DNA from: Hermatobates lingyangjiaoensis
Taxonomy: Eukaryota; Arthropoda; Insecta; Hemiptera; Hermatobatidae
Direction: 5' to 3'
DNA: 64,000 nt
Assembly (NCBI GenBank): GCA_026182355.1
Contig: JAPFBL010000001.1
Span: 1,364,001-1,428,000, forward strand
Every line of letters begins with the position of its first letter. Within the stretch, counting starts at the first letter, position 1. The notes below the pieces were generated by a model. It did no database searches, was not told the DNA's origin, and saw only the letters and a program-made list of their open reading frames with translations. This document shows, in pieces, positions 25,391 to 36,300 of this stretch. The position numbers were made by a program, and so were the translations under genes.

Positions 25391-25760
25391 GGAGTTCTTT
25401 GGAAATTTAGAGGATGGATATTTGTAGAGAAGAAGAGGCGGAGGGTTCCATTAGGCAGAGGGAGGAGACGGATATCAGCGGAGGGTTAGAAGATGCCAGT
25501 AATAGTGGGGAATGACTGGATAGAGGATTCTACTCGTAGAGAGAAGTGGCTCGCCATTACAGTGCCAAAGGCTCGGTAGCAGAGCCAAGTTAATTAGAAA
25601 CATCTCATTAGGGTGACCACGCCCCAATCTCCAACACACTACATTATCTCCTCCTACCTGGGCCTCTAGATCAATGCAGCCCCCACCCCTCGCGGACGAA
25701 CGACTTCTGCTCCAGAGCACACTCTACACTTCTACTATTCACACGGGCCCAGCACACTGA
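25391..25760. other. Base-balanced island, candidate conserved noncoding element
   Basis: Purine-rich left half (GAGGAGTTCT, GGAGGAGACGG) and a GC-rich right half ending near 25760. Contains TTAATTAG and a CATTACAGTG word. The 81-codon minus-strand frame has no domain. Confidence 0.3.
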
Positions 25761-27959
25761 AGGACAGGAAGACATTTGAAAGAGAAAAATCGTATACCTT
25801 GCTTTTTACTCTTGGATTTAATTGCAGTTTGTGCTTGGCAGAAATACACTTTTACTATGGGAACTCATCGGGTCGTGGAACAGATATAACAATTATTGTC
25901 AGAAGTTCTATATCCATGCATGAATAAAATCTCCCATTATATCTGACTATTGTGGTTGCAGTATTAAACAAGAGTCTCAAATGGAGGAAAACCAATATTA
26001 TCATTCCAAATATGTTGCTATCGTTATTAGGAACTAATAACTACCTTCACAAGAATACAACTCTGACATGTCTCTTTCTAAAAAGGTACATTATTTTAAC
26101 ACTGTTGTGACTCAAAAATATATACTAAAATTAAATTTAACATCTGTTAAATTTGGATCAGGTTCTCAGTTGGGATTAGGATGAACTAAGTAAAAGAATT
26201 TAAATTTCATAATAAATGTTGCAATTATTGTAAAAATACCACTTCTGTCATAGACATGAATATATAGTCACTTCATATTTTATTCCCTTTCAAAAATCTG
26301 GTAAATTGAATATTACTATGAAGCCTCACGATCTGAATAAATTTTATTGTTGTCAAGCCCAAGCCAGAAACAGTAACAAATGATTTTTTTGTTTTAGATT
26401 TTAACAAAAAAATTTTCCACATATCCACTTTTAGTTCCAATATTTGCTATTAACGATTTATATAAAACAATGATGCATTTTTAATTTACTTTCAAAGTGC
26501 ATATATTATTTCAAACTTCATATTCTTCCAAATCTGTTTAAGGAATATGGACAAATTAAATAAATAATAACAAGGTTTTTATTTAGATTTTAAGAGTATC
26601 CAAAGTTTTACTTTATTCATGAAGTTTGGTATCAATGACAAAAAAATGCTAAAATTTCAACAATCAATTGAAAAATTTCAAACTGAAATTATTAACAAAG
26701 TTGTTTTGGGAATGCGGAGTAGAGAAGAGAGTATAACTCTCTTAACTCTGCAAATTAAGGAGAGTATGTGAAATAGGTAAGACAAAATCTTGAGAAAAAG
26801 GCAGGGTAAGTATTTCTGTGACTATGTGCTTTGTACTTACGATTATGAGCCAAATAAGACCTTCGCAATTAGCTCTGACAATGATTGAGGAAAACATCTT
26901 AAATCAATAAAAATATGCATTTTACAACAAAGTTATACAATTATACAAATGATAACGATTAGAATTAACTTCCATTAAACGTAACTAGCATCTGATCCTC
27001 TTTTTATAAATTATAATAATATACTGTACTTTTAATGTTTAAAAAGTCACTTATGTCATTTACCAATATCAGTTAACTTGTTTAAATAATAAACACAAAT
27101 AACAAGATGTTTCACGATTCTTGATGAATATTCATACACCTATCTTTATTCTAAGACCTCCTCTGTAATACTTGCTACATGATTGCAAACAGATTCTTGG
27201 CACCAGAACTTTTATTAACATGAAGCAAAAGGCTATAGGTGCTGGATAGTTGTTTAAATATCACAATTTCTCCAGTATTTGTTTTGCTTATTTCAATATT
27301 TAAATATTGTTTAATGAAATGATTTTAAAAATTAATTATATACGAATTATTAATATGATATTTTCAACATTTATAACCATAGTTCTAATACATTCTGGAA
27401 CAAAAAATTCCTTGAATGATAGTTCGTATCCCTAATGATTTTTTGTATATTTCTAATGGAAGATTCATTTTGATTTTGTCAAACTCTTTACCTTTCCATT
27501 ACTAATTACAAATTATTTTAAAAATTACTCTTTACATTAGTGGTAAATTACTCTTCTTCTCCAGCAGAGAAATAAAATATCCACTTTAACTTTAAAAAAC
27601 CACTTTACTTATAGTAAAGTAAAAATAAATACCTTATCTTCATTAAAGCAATTCATCTTTAGCGTATTAAGGAGTAAATGCTATTTTCATTGAATTTCTT
27701 CCAACCTTTCATGTTGGATAAAGAATTTCCATATAATTTTTGTAGATGAATGTCTTTTCTTTGTAAAACCGAAGGCTATTTTAGATTGGGGAATGCTAAT
27801 GAGGCACAATTTATGTTAAAACGCTCTTAAACAAATTATTATTTATGTTTTCCACCTTGGAATAGGTAATGTAAATTAGTTGTTCAATCAAAATTATCTA
27901 ACATTTGCATATTCAAATAGCATCACGGAGTTCTCCAAGGTTTCTAATGTGTTTACCAT
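25761..27959. other. AT-rich tract
   Basis: AT-rich. At 27603-27623 there is a short palindrome, CTTTACTTATAGTAAAG, also found near 29111 at the end of the dispersed repeat there. Otherwise nothing is recognised. Confidence 0.4.
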
Positions 27960-28240
27960 AACTGTAGGAAGAGTTGTGGTTCGAGGATAGTTTAGACGTT
28001 ATGGCACTTTATGAGTAGAGTTGGACATGAGCGATGGAGGGTGTTATGAAGCGTACGAATGTCGCTGGCAATACGGGAGATTTGCGGACTCACCTGGCCG
28101 ACTGCCATCTGGCGGTGTATACGGCTTCCCGGACAGCTCCTAATCTAATTCTCTGTCGACTCCATAAAGCCACCGGCCTGCTTCGCCAAATGGTCGCTAA
28201 AACACTCACCTTCTCTCTTAATGGTCCTTCCTCTAACTAT
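27960..28240. other. Base-balanced island overlapping an 88-codon frame
   Basis: A plus-strand frame (28034-28300) covers the GC-richer core: TNVAGNTGDLRTHLADCHLAVYTASRTAPN, then LCRLHKATGLLRQM. It is more normal in composition than other frames here, and its HLADCHLAV segment is mildly reminiscent of a Cys-His motif, but I recognise no family. A decayed exon, transposon fragment or conserved noncoding element are all possible. Confidence 0.3.
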
Positions 28241-28399
28241 TTTCAACTCTATTGTTGCAAACTGGTCCAAATATATTTCACAGTATTGCATTACATTTAA
28301 TTTCTTTGCAATAGATATATTCGCTTTTCACTCGAAATTTCAAAACATTACAAACTTATTCAGAATCCTTTTAGAATTATAGCGAATGTTAATATGGGT

Positions 28400-29130
28400 T
28401 TTTTACTGTTCATGAAACTTCTCTTTCGGATAAGCAACTGTTTCACTTTATCTTTCATTTATAAGCAAAATATCATTGTTCTTTAATGAGCCGTTTGATG
28501 TCAAAAACATTTTCTGATGACATAAACTGTACCCTAATGACGCTTTAATTAATGCAATTTTGAAACAATTACCTCAACTCATCCCCCACGTAATGCTACA
28601 TTTTTAGATATAATTTCATTTTGATTCATCAAACAATATTGCTTTATACTCCTCAAAAGCTTTCAGATTGAATCATAAGTCAACATTTTTAATTTTATTG
28701 AAACAAAATAATCCCTGTTCTTTTAAAAACTGAAGATTTTTTGAAATATTTTTTTTGTAATTTCTATGATAATACCAAAAATTTCAAGACTCTAGAGTTA
28801 GTAGTTTAGGAGGGAAAAAATTACGTCTAAAAACACATTTTGGCAAAAAAAGTGACTTTCACATCATGCATAATTTTTCACAAATAATAAGGCACACCTG
28901 CAATATGAAGACCATTTTTGAGTAAAATACTAATTTCATTCATCAAAGATTGTATAATGTAAGGTGTACACAAACTGTTGGATACAAACCCACCCATCCA
29001 TCCTTCCATACACACACAAACATCATCCAAAAAACGCCATAAAGGGACTTTGGGAACCTCAAAACATCTAAATTTGCCAAAATCTGGAGATCGAATTTCC
29101 TTATTATCACTATACTTTACTTATAATAAA
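28400..29130 (+). repeat. Dispersed repeat, copy 1 (3' end conserved)
   Basis: The segment 28977-29128 (CCCACCCATCCATCC, CACACAAACATCATC, CTTTGGGAACCTCAAAA, ending ATACTTTACTTAT) is shared with 39505-39645 and partly with 42090-42170. Upstream to 28400 it resembles the region before 39505 in word content but I cannot align it with certainty. No termini or proteins are visible. It is likely an old transposon 3' region. Confidence 0.5.
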
Positions 29131-29329
29131 GTCAAAATGTAAATAGGTAAGTACAAAATACCGTATCTTCTTCTAAATCATCCCTTGCATTGGCAAATAT
29201 CAAATAAAATAACTATTCTGATGAATGACCAAATGATTACATGAAATAACAAGATATAACTGAGATGTATCCAAAATACAGTAAATTTGTTCGGGCTTAT
29301 CGTGTAAAACATTTGAGCTGAAAAGAGAT

Positions 29330-29640
29330 TTGATAAAAGCAGTGAAGGCCTTAGGAATTTGTCGTGCAATATATTTGGGCGGGTTAGGTTGGCCACCTGG
29401 GGACGATTAATCGAGCTCATTAATCAAGGCGTGAGCCAATAAATGATTGCCTGGTATCTATAACCAGAGGCGTCCCTATTAATTAGCTTCAAGACGAATC
29501 TTGTGTTATAAACCCAATTTACCTCTCTAGATAATACCTGCGTCTAACATACTCAGCTCTATCTATTGCTCTCCCACATTGCGTATGCCACGTAAGTAAG
29601 CGAGGCTCCTCTTTACCTACTCCCCATTAATTACTAACCA
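29330..29640. other. Island rich in homeodomain-type sites, candidate enhancer
   Basis: At 29405-29425 an imperfect palindrome pairs GATTAAT with ATTAATC around CGAGCTC, and CAATAAATGATTG, TTAATTAG and a GGTTAGGTTGG word lie within 80 bp. Such clusters of TAAT and GATTA cores are typical of homeodomain-bound enhancers. Noncoding; function inferred. Confidence 0.4.
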
Positions 29641-30354
29641 TTTTTTAAAGACTACAATAAGTTTGTAACTTATTACTTATTAGTAAAATCGATATCATGA
29701 CATGTGTGTGATCTCACCACACAATAGTGTGTAATTAACTTGATAATTTAGAAACAAAGATGTTTGAACTGAATAGTAGTTCTAATTTGCGATAAAATAA
29801 TGTTAACAATTTTTCTAAACCAAAATAAAAAAATCTTTTATTATTACTTATGCATTTTAGATTTTGTAAATACATAAGTCTCATATATTAAGATAATTAG
29901 AAGAGAAAAGTCAATTTGTTCGTAAATTAATTCCAATCAAGATTATGATTGACGTCAGGGCTTTTTGATTTATCTATCTTATGTTCAAAATTGATCAAAT
30001 ATATAATAGTTATCACAGAGACATCATGCTGAGTCTATAGCATCAGACCATTCGATGTATTCTTTAAAGATCTACAAGAAATTCTGGAATAAAACATTTG
30101 AAATCTGTTTTTGACTTTTTTTACATTTCCCATTATAGATATTCTAGATTTATCCTTTCATTGGTGTTTAGAGCCCCAGTGCTAATAATACAATGGTAAA
30201 GATAAAAAAATTAAGCCACTGTGTGGTGTTGTTATTCATACAGACTGGTTGTTATTCAAGTCCTTCATATGCTTAAATCAGAAGGAATTGAGGGATTTTT
30301 CAGAAACCAAGTTAGTCCTCCCATATAGTGAAAAAATCAATTCTTAAAATCAAC
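29641..30354. other. AT-rich tract, nothing recognised
   Basis: No element or coding similarity was seen up to the minisatellite. Confidence 0.45.
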
Positions 30355-30676
30355 AACAGTAACTCTATTAATGTTCTTCTGTCCATTTGAGAAGCAACTC
30401 TATTAAAGGTCCTTCTGTTCACGTGAGAAGCAACTCTTTTAAGGATTCTTCTGTCCTTTTGAGAACCAACTCTATTAATGGTCCTTCTGTCCACGTGAGA
30501 AGCAATTCTATTAATGGCACTTCAGTCCATTTGAGAAGCAACTCTATTAATGGTTCTTCTGTTCACGTGAGAAGCAACTTAATTAATGTTTGTGTGTCTA
30601 CGTAAGAAGCAACTCATTAATGGTCCTTCTGTCACGTGAGAAGCAACTCATTAATGGTCCTTCTGCCCACGTGAAG
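30355..30676 (+). repeat. 36-bp minisatellite with CACGTG every second unit
   Basis: About nine units of 36 bp (consensus GAGAAGCAACTC, TATTAATGG, TCCTTCTGTCCACGT). CACGTG falls at 30420, 30492 and 30564, exactly 72 bp apart, while the alternate units read CATTTG or CTTTTG. The last three units shrink to about 34-35 bp, with CACGTG at 30633 and 30668. Because 36 is a multiple of three, both strands stay open over the array and give twelve-residue peptide repeats, which I take as a by-product. Confidence 0.9.
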
Positions 30677-32823
30677 CATTGTTCCATCACCTCCACTCAT
30701 CCTCAAGTCTATCTTATTAATTCAAAAGAAAAAATCAGCAAAACAGTTTCTCAGGAGGGACCATATTACACTTCCATCAGAATATCATTGCAATCATACT
30801 GTTCGGGTATAGTTAACCGAACTCAGACTAAAGGATTCAAATTCATTAACACTTGTCGATTTACTTGAGATAGCATTAATATATTGTTAAGAGATAAGCG
30901 ATAAATTGTTTTAATAAATTAAATTATTTTCCTTATGATATCTAAATGCGGTTTCAGGTAACACAGAGATTTTAGAAGGAAACATATGGAAAGAATTTCC
31001 GTTATCAAACAGTCGCCATTAACAATGTTTTGAAATGAAGTCATTAACAAATATTAGAACAAAAAAATTTAGAAAACTCTTAACTGTTTTGCTACCTACT
31101 TCATGGAATACTTCTGAAAGTACTGAGTCTTGAATGGAATGAATACTATAGTAAACTATAGGATTCGATACTGAAAGAAACAAAAGTCGAATTCAAATCA
31201 AGAGATTGTTAAAACGATATAATAGGTTTCGAATAATGGATCAAAAATGTCAGGATAGTCCACAAAAAATTAAATTATTTGTAACACTTGGCAGAGTAAC
31301 CTCGCGGTTCAAACCTGTTAGGTTGTCTCCTAACTCAGACTGGAGGTTTCAAATTCCTTAAAACTTGGTTAAAGTACTTGAGGTAGCATTAATATCTACA
31401 TAATAACACATATTCAAATATATAAAAAATCATATAGAAACATTTATCAGATGTGATTCATTGATATAGAATTCATCAGATATAGAAACATTGACATACA
31501 GGATGTGATTCGAAGTTTACTTAAAGTGAATTTAGAAGTTTAAGTAATATTAATAAAGTAAGTTACAACTTATTATATTCATTGTATTTATAACGTATTT
31601 ATTGCTTACATTAATAGTAACTACGAAAGTTCTAGATTTTATTTTTATTTTATAAACAAAACATGCACTCCTGCTCATTTCATAGCATAAATTGTACACT
31701 ATCATACAAAGAGATGATAATTAAATTTAAATTACATATAAACAGCCCACATTGAAACAATAATTTCCTTATTATAATAATACATTTTGGTTTAACAGCT
31801 GTATTTCTTAATGACATATGTAATTAGTTAAATATTCTTAGTTTATAATATTCATATTTAAACCAGTAATATTTTCTAGTTAATTCAGAACACGGAAGAT
31901 AGACAAGAGGCTGAAACTGCGGTCTGTAATTTGCATATTATTGTTGCAGCAACACAACTCATCGTGCAAACGTGAATATACAAGGATACTACGGAACCTC
32001 TTTACACAATAAATATATTACCTTGGTAAAAGTTGATATATGTTTTGGTGCATATTTTTTTATTTCTTATAATACAAGAATTATAAAAAAATATTATTTT
32101 ATGTGTAATATATATATATTTATTTATAAAAATTGTTCTTCCTTACAAAGGAAAGGACGTTTACAAAGTCGTGAAGTTTTAATTAGTATTATCCATTTAC
32201 AAATAGTGTATTTAATAAAGTGTCTATCTATTACAAATTTGTGTAAACATTGACCACCAACTCCAGACTCTATGAGTTTTCTATCAAAAAAATGTTATAT
32301 ATATCACTATACTGTAAAAGAATAGAATATCAGTACTAATATCTCAATACAATCGAGTAAAATTGAATACCTCTTGGGATTCGTAATTATTCAGACGTAA
32401 TGGTTGACATTCTAATTTCAGAATTTAGAAAAATGTGTATGACTATAAAATTATTTTAATAAAGCACATATTTTTGGGTAACAACACGGTAAATATTACT
32501 TGAAAAAATTTTACTTAGTCTTTATTTTATAAAATAATTGATAATTTTTATAAGTGAGTTTGACAGAACAATTTAAAAGGTCATAAGGCTATTTAGTTCT
32601 ACACCAAGTTTAATAAAACATAGGACCATATTTTTTGTTGTACCAGAAATGATATTTTATTAAGGTTTAATGTTTGAATCTGAAATGAATTAAAGCGAAA
32701 GTCCTAATTCTAATTCTATACACAAATATATGATAATTAATCTAATTCTAAAACTTTAAAGTAAACACATATTAAGTAAAATTTCTTAGTGTACAAAACG
32801 TTTTTGTCTCCTTACTAGCAGCA
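30677..32823. other. AT-rich tract, nothing recognised
   Basis: Short Ile/Tyr/Lys-rich frames only (30590-30868, 31972-32253). There is a short TA tract near 32108-32120. Confidence 0.45.

Positions 32824-32844
<21 letters not shown>
32824..32844. repeat. (AT)n microsatellite
   Basis: About ten AT units, 26 bp upstream of a folded core motif. Confidence 0.9.
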
Positions 32845-32854
<10 letters not shown>

Positions 32855-32870
32855 GTTTATCGTTTTTTAC

Positions 32871-32905
32871 CTGATCATGGCTAATGTGGGCCGAAAAGTT
32901 GTGTT
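32871..32905 (+). other. Folded core motif copy
   Basis: CTGATCA (32871-32877), one extra T, GGC paired with GCC (32879-32881 with 32890-32892), then GAAA (32893-32896). The order is the same as in the Penelope-type arms elsewhere. It sits next to an (AT)n tract, as several other copies do. Confidence 0.45.
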
Positions 32906-33085
32906 TTAGATTAAGTTTCAGATTAAAGTTTTAAAGTGTTTAGCATTCTACTTCATTTCTTTTATGTCGTTACCAGAACTCCTATGGAAAATACCCGAAA
33001 GTTACCGCAAACTAGTAAGGAAACTAGAGAACATCAGCAAGAAATTGGTCAACGCAGAAACTACTGCCAACTTTAATAATGCATA

Positions 33086-33088
<3 letters not shown>

Positions 33089-33124
<36 letters not shown>
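33089..33124. repeat. (TA)n microsatellite, left flank of Penelope-like element
   Basis: Eighteen TA units that abut the element end at 33125. A second tract (33922-33963) bounds the other side. Confidence 0.9.
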
Positions 33125-33126
<2 letters not shown>

Positions 33127-33206
33127 ATGATAAACGAAAAACGGTCCGGCAGGACAAATAACAATTAAAATAAGCAGTGACACATAAACAGAAACACAAC
33201 AAAGAC

Positions 33207-33259
33207 TCACTTTTCAATATTTCGACCGTAATGGCGGTCGTCCTCAGGAGAAGAAGTGA
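33207..33259 (-). other. Folded core motif with best-preserved stems
   Basis: On the minus strand: TCACTT (33259-33254), CTGAGGA (33247-33241), the perfect six-base stem CGACCG/CGGTCG (33240-33235 with 33228-33223), whose last G begins GAAA (33223-33220), then AAGTGA (33212-33207), which can pair with the starting TCACTT. This is an outer stem, an asymmetric conserved loop and an inner hairpin. A canonical hammerhead would put the stem directly after CTGANGA. Here the extra C pairs with the G of GAAA, so ribozyme activity is unproven. Confidence 0.6.
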
Positions 33260-33500
33260 ATTGACGGAAGGACGACAGTCAACTGAAGAACTCACTGGGT
33301 GAGGGCTAAAGCAGTGCTGCCGCAAAGGAGACAAATAAAAAAGGGAACTAGGAAGTCGAGAGCAAAAATAAAAAAAAAAAAGGTTTTTGAAAGGTAGAAA
33401 AAGGTTAAGAAAAGAAAAAATAAAGAACATATATAGAACAATTAAAAATAAAAAAAAATAAATAAATAAAAAAAAAATTAAAAAATAAATAAATAAAAAA

Positions 33501-33920
33501 CTAACGATTTAAATTCAAGCCAGGTTTCGAGCGTGCCCCCAGGAGCCAAATGTGGGCTTCCTCAGAAGCTTTTAAAGTAACTTGTCTGTTATCACTGGGG
33601 ACTTGTTTAAGAACTTGGACTGTGAAACAATCATTGAAACTGAGATGGTGGGAATTAGCGTGAGTGGCGACAGGGAGACTGCTGCGTTTACCAACCAAAA
33701 GCCTGTGATTATTCATCCGAAGGTTCAGCATCGTAGATGCTAAACCAACGTAAAAAGCATCACATTGGGTGCATTTCAAGAGGTAAACGCAGTCAGTGGA
33801 GATACAGGAGGAAGGACTGTGAATAGGGTAAGAATTAAGATTAGTTAGAGACTCAAATGAAGACCCAGAATCAACAATGGGACAGGTAAGACATCTCCGA
33901 CGTCCACAACGTTGTAGGCC
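33501..33920 (-). pseudogene. Penelope-like GIY-YIG endonuclease, 5'-truncated
   Basis: A 139-codon frame, open from the (TA)n tract to a stop at 33501. It starts with a connector, QRCGRRRCLTCP, the Cys-rich patch that joins reverse transcriptase to endonuclease in Penelope-like elements, then CVYLLKCTQC and AFYVG, the two halves of the GIY-YIG core, an Arg-containing helix (LRMNNHR), LPVATHANSHHLSF, and a C-terminal HIWLLGARSKPGLN segment with the family's late Asn. The enzyme nicks target DNA for reverse transcription. The frame is intact but has no start codon, promoter or RT domain. The first reasonable in-frame codon (TTG, 33779) is not a real start. Confidence 0.85.

Positions 33921-33921
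<1 letters not shown>

Positions 33922-33963
<42 letters not shown>
33922..33963. repeat. (TA)n microsatellite, right flank of Penelope-like element
   Basis: Twenty-one TA units directly at the truncated coding end of the element. Confidence 0.9.
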
Positions 33964-33966
<3 letters not shown>

Positions 33967-34325
33967 CAGACATATACTTTTGCTGTTTACCCATCACCAA
34001 TTAATTTATTCAATAATAATAATAATAAGTGTTACCGTCATTATGCATGCATTTCAAAAATAAATATGCCGTCTGTCTAATTTCGATAACTGTGATCTTT
34101 AAATATGAATTAATATAGACTACTTGGAGATAACATATTAACAGCAATTTGTTAACCTAATATGAATCTGTATACATCCCATTTAACGAGCAGGGAATAA
34201 TAATAATCATATAATTACAAATAGGTTTGACGGGCTAGACTGCACAAGTATTAACCATATATTCATACAGTAGATATTTCCAATTATAAAAAATTAAAAT
34301 TATTCTAATAATTCATATTCTTCGT

Positions 34326-34474
34326 CATATAAATTACGTACACCTCGTATAGTGCTGTTAGTCTTTTCCGACCGGTTTCGGGATTTAAGGAACCTTTTGA
34401 AGAAGGGTAACGCCCGAAGCCGGTCGGAGAACTCCAGCAGCACTACTATACGAGGTATGACAATTTATTATATG
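34326..34474. repeat. 149-bp inverted-repeat element with folded motif
   Basis: The arms run from CATATAAATT inward through CCTCGTATAG, GTGCTG and CCGACCGGTTTCGGG on the left, mirrored on the right by CCCGAAGCCGGTCGG, CAGCAC, CTATACGAGG and TTATATG. The right arm holds TTGAAGA (34397-34403), the stem GGG/CCC (34405-34407 with 34413-34415) and GAAG (34416-34419), followed by CCGGTCGG as at 2137-2170. No clear target duplication. Probably a palindromic Penelope-type derivative, or else a small MITE. Confidence 0.65.
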
Positions 34475-35340
34475 TAAAAATCTGAGGTAAATAGTGAATG
34501 AAATAACAATTTGTGCCGATTAGGTATAAATTGTTATTTTACTAACACTTCTTGTATCATCTCGGTTGAATCGATAATACAATTTCTCAGTAGAAAAGGT
34601 AACATTACAATATTAAAATATAAATTTATACGCACATGCGGTATTTCCTAAACTCACGAATGTGAGTGTAGGGTTTTTGAATCCAGTTAATTATCCTAGC
34701 TTTTTCATAGTTAATTAGAAAATATTGCTCAAGTTGCCAGAGCTAGTACGAGGGATGTTTCCAAATACTGAAAATTGTGCTATAATTAAATTACGCAGAA
34801 CTTATAAGCAATGTCATTGGTACGAGACAAGTCTTGACATTTTATGCAACTATCTCCTGCAATATTGTTCAGTATGATTTAAGTGTTCAACTCATATAGC
34901 CGCGTAATCATAGCACTGTTTTTGTAACCATAGACGACGCAGCAAAAGAAGTATATTAATATAAATACAAATAATTTAATAATTTATGTAAATAAATGAT
35001 ATCTTAATAACAATTAAAAAATATATACTTTTATTATTTATGAACTTAAAATTACATTTATTTCTTTGTAAATAAAATACTAATAAAAAACCTGAATCTC
35101 AAATTCTTACTAAATTAACACATGCAAATTTACTAAAAAGAAGAGCTTATATTTAAGCTAATTTTTATATAAATATTATCACATATATATTTTAAATAGT
35201 TATAATAATTTTAAAATCAATATTTTTCAACCTATTGAAATAATTTTGTAAAGAACAAGTTTAATTTAAAGCATCTGCATGCAGTTTTTTTCATTTTACT
35301 TTTGTTGTAACAAGTCAACACTAAGATAATAATAATAATA
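34475..35340. other. AT-rich tract, nothing recognised
   Basis: AT-rich. An AAT-rich patch at 35324-35350 adjoins the repeat copy that follows. Confidence 0.45.
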
Positions 35341-35412
35341 AAAATAATAAGCACACTTACAGAATTCAATATTTTTAACTGTTGTTTCTCATCAGGAGTA
35401 GACTAGAATCTG
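35341..35412 (-). repeat. Penelope-type arm, second family, solo copy
   Basis: Identical or nearly so to 36101-36172 (AATAAGCACACTTACAG, CAATATTTTTAACTG, CTCATCAGGAGTAGAC). On the minus strand it reads CTCCTGATGAGA, AAC paired with GTT, then AAAATATTGAA, a weak form of the folded motif, and the ATATTGAA matches the sequence after GAAA at 33220. Confidence 0.6.
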
Positions 35413-36074
35413 TTGTTTTCTGTTTTATGCATTTTAAGGAATCTCTCATTAATAAAACTTGCATCTTTAAATATTTTACTAATCAAATAGATGAAAAGAA
35501 TCAAGTCCATTAAGTTACCAAAATTAATGTATTATATGGAAAATAATGTACGCTTGGCACAAATAATAATAAATGTAGTCACACCAGGGACTGAAATCTT
35601 TTCAGGAGTCCATTTTATCTGCCTGAGTAAAATTTAGAAAACTACTAATTACTAGGTAAAAAGTGATTCATAAATTATTTAAAAAATTGTTTGTTTAAGG
35701 ATTTATATACCAGTTATAATTGAATTTATTAACTGAAGCCAATGGGGTGCATACAGGCAGTCAGTGGTACCTTCTAAATCTGGTACAAATCTCTTTCCAA
35801 GAAAATTACCCCATTTATCATCATTAAACATTATTAACAAGCTCTTTTAAGTTACCAAAATACAGTAATTTCAACACAAATTTTAAATCAAATCCAGATA
35901 ATCTTGCATAGTCAATTTATTATTTAAGTATCTCCCACAAATGTGTTTCTTGTTTCTAGATATAACATTGTGAAGTTTCATAAGATACAAGGTAAAACAA
36001 AAATATACTAGATATATAATTAATTATTCAAAAACGAAACAAATTTAACTGATTTAATCATAAATTAAGAAATA
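35413..36074. other. AT-rich tract, nothing recognised
   Basis: No feature supported. It ends in the short (AT)n tract 36073-36088. Confidence 0.45.
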
Positions 36075-36088
36075 TATATATATATATA

Positions 36089-36300
36089 GCACAACACAGA
36101 AAAAAAAATAATAAGCACACTTACAGAATTCAATATTTTTAACTGTTGTTTCTCATCAGGAGTAGACTAGAAGAGAGGACGAAGTGAGAGAGATCTCTCC
36201 ACGTCGAAGGACGGAGCGCGAAACTATACATTGAATTCTGTAAGTGTGCTTTTTATTCTTTTTTCTGGGTCGTGTTTTCTGTAATTTAAAGTTTCATAGT
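36089..36300. repeat. Inverted-repeat element with long internal hairpin
   Basis: The outer arms 36089-36138 (ACACAGAAAAAAAA, AAGCACACTTACAGAATTC) and 36228-36285 (GAATTCTGTAAGTGTGC, TTTTTTCTGGGTCGTG) are reverse complements. Inside, 36180-36206 forms a 12-bp stem with one mismatch and one bulge (CGAAGTG and GAGAG with CTCTC and CACGTCG) between GAGGA and GAAGG, the same order as the folded core. A further arm fragment lies at 8366-8415 and a solo copy at 35341-35412. An (AT)n tract flanks the left side. Confidence 0.65.

Larger units (their letters stand above)
33125..33921 (-). mobile_element. 5'-truncated Penelope-like element between two (TA)n tracts
   Basis: Read on the minus strand, the element gives a GIY-YIG endonuclease remnant (33920-33501), an A/T-rich 3' region with A-runs on the plus strand (33350-33500), the folded core motif (33254-33207) and a terminal segment ending in GGACCGTTTTTCG next to (TA)n. 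The reverse transcriptase that precedes the endonuclease in this family is missing. Similar terminal sequence recurs at 44720-44985. The (TA)n tracts on both sides suggest insertion into, or duplication of, a TA microsatellite target. Confidence 0.8.

Noticed and set aside
30312..30605. Repeat peptides on both strands (RSNSINGPSVH-type)
   Set aside because: 36-bp tandem units remain open in both directions; no start context, domain or continuation outside the array.
33002..33430. 142-codon minus-strand frame
   Set aside because: It runs through the (TA)n tract and the 3' region of the Penelope-like element in a different frame from the endonuclease.
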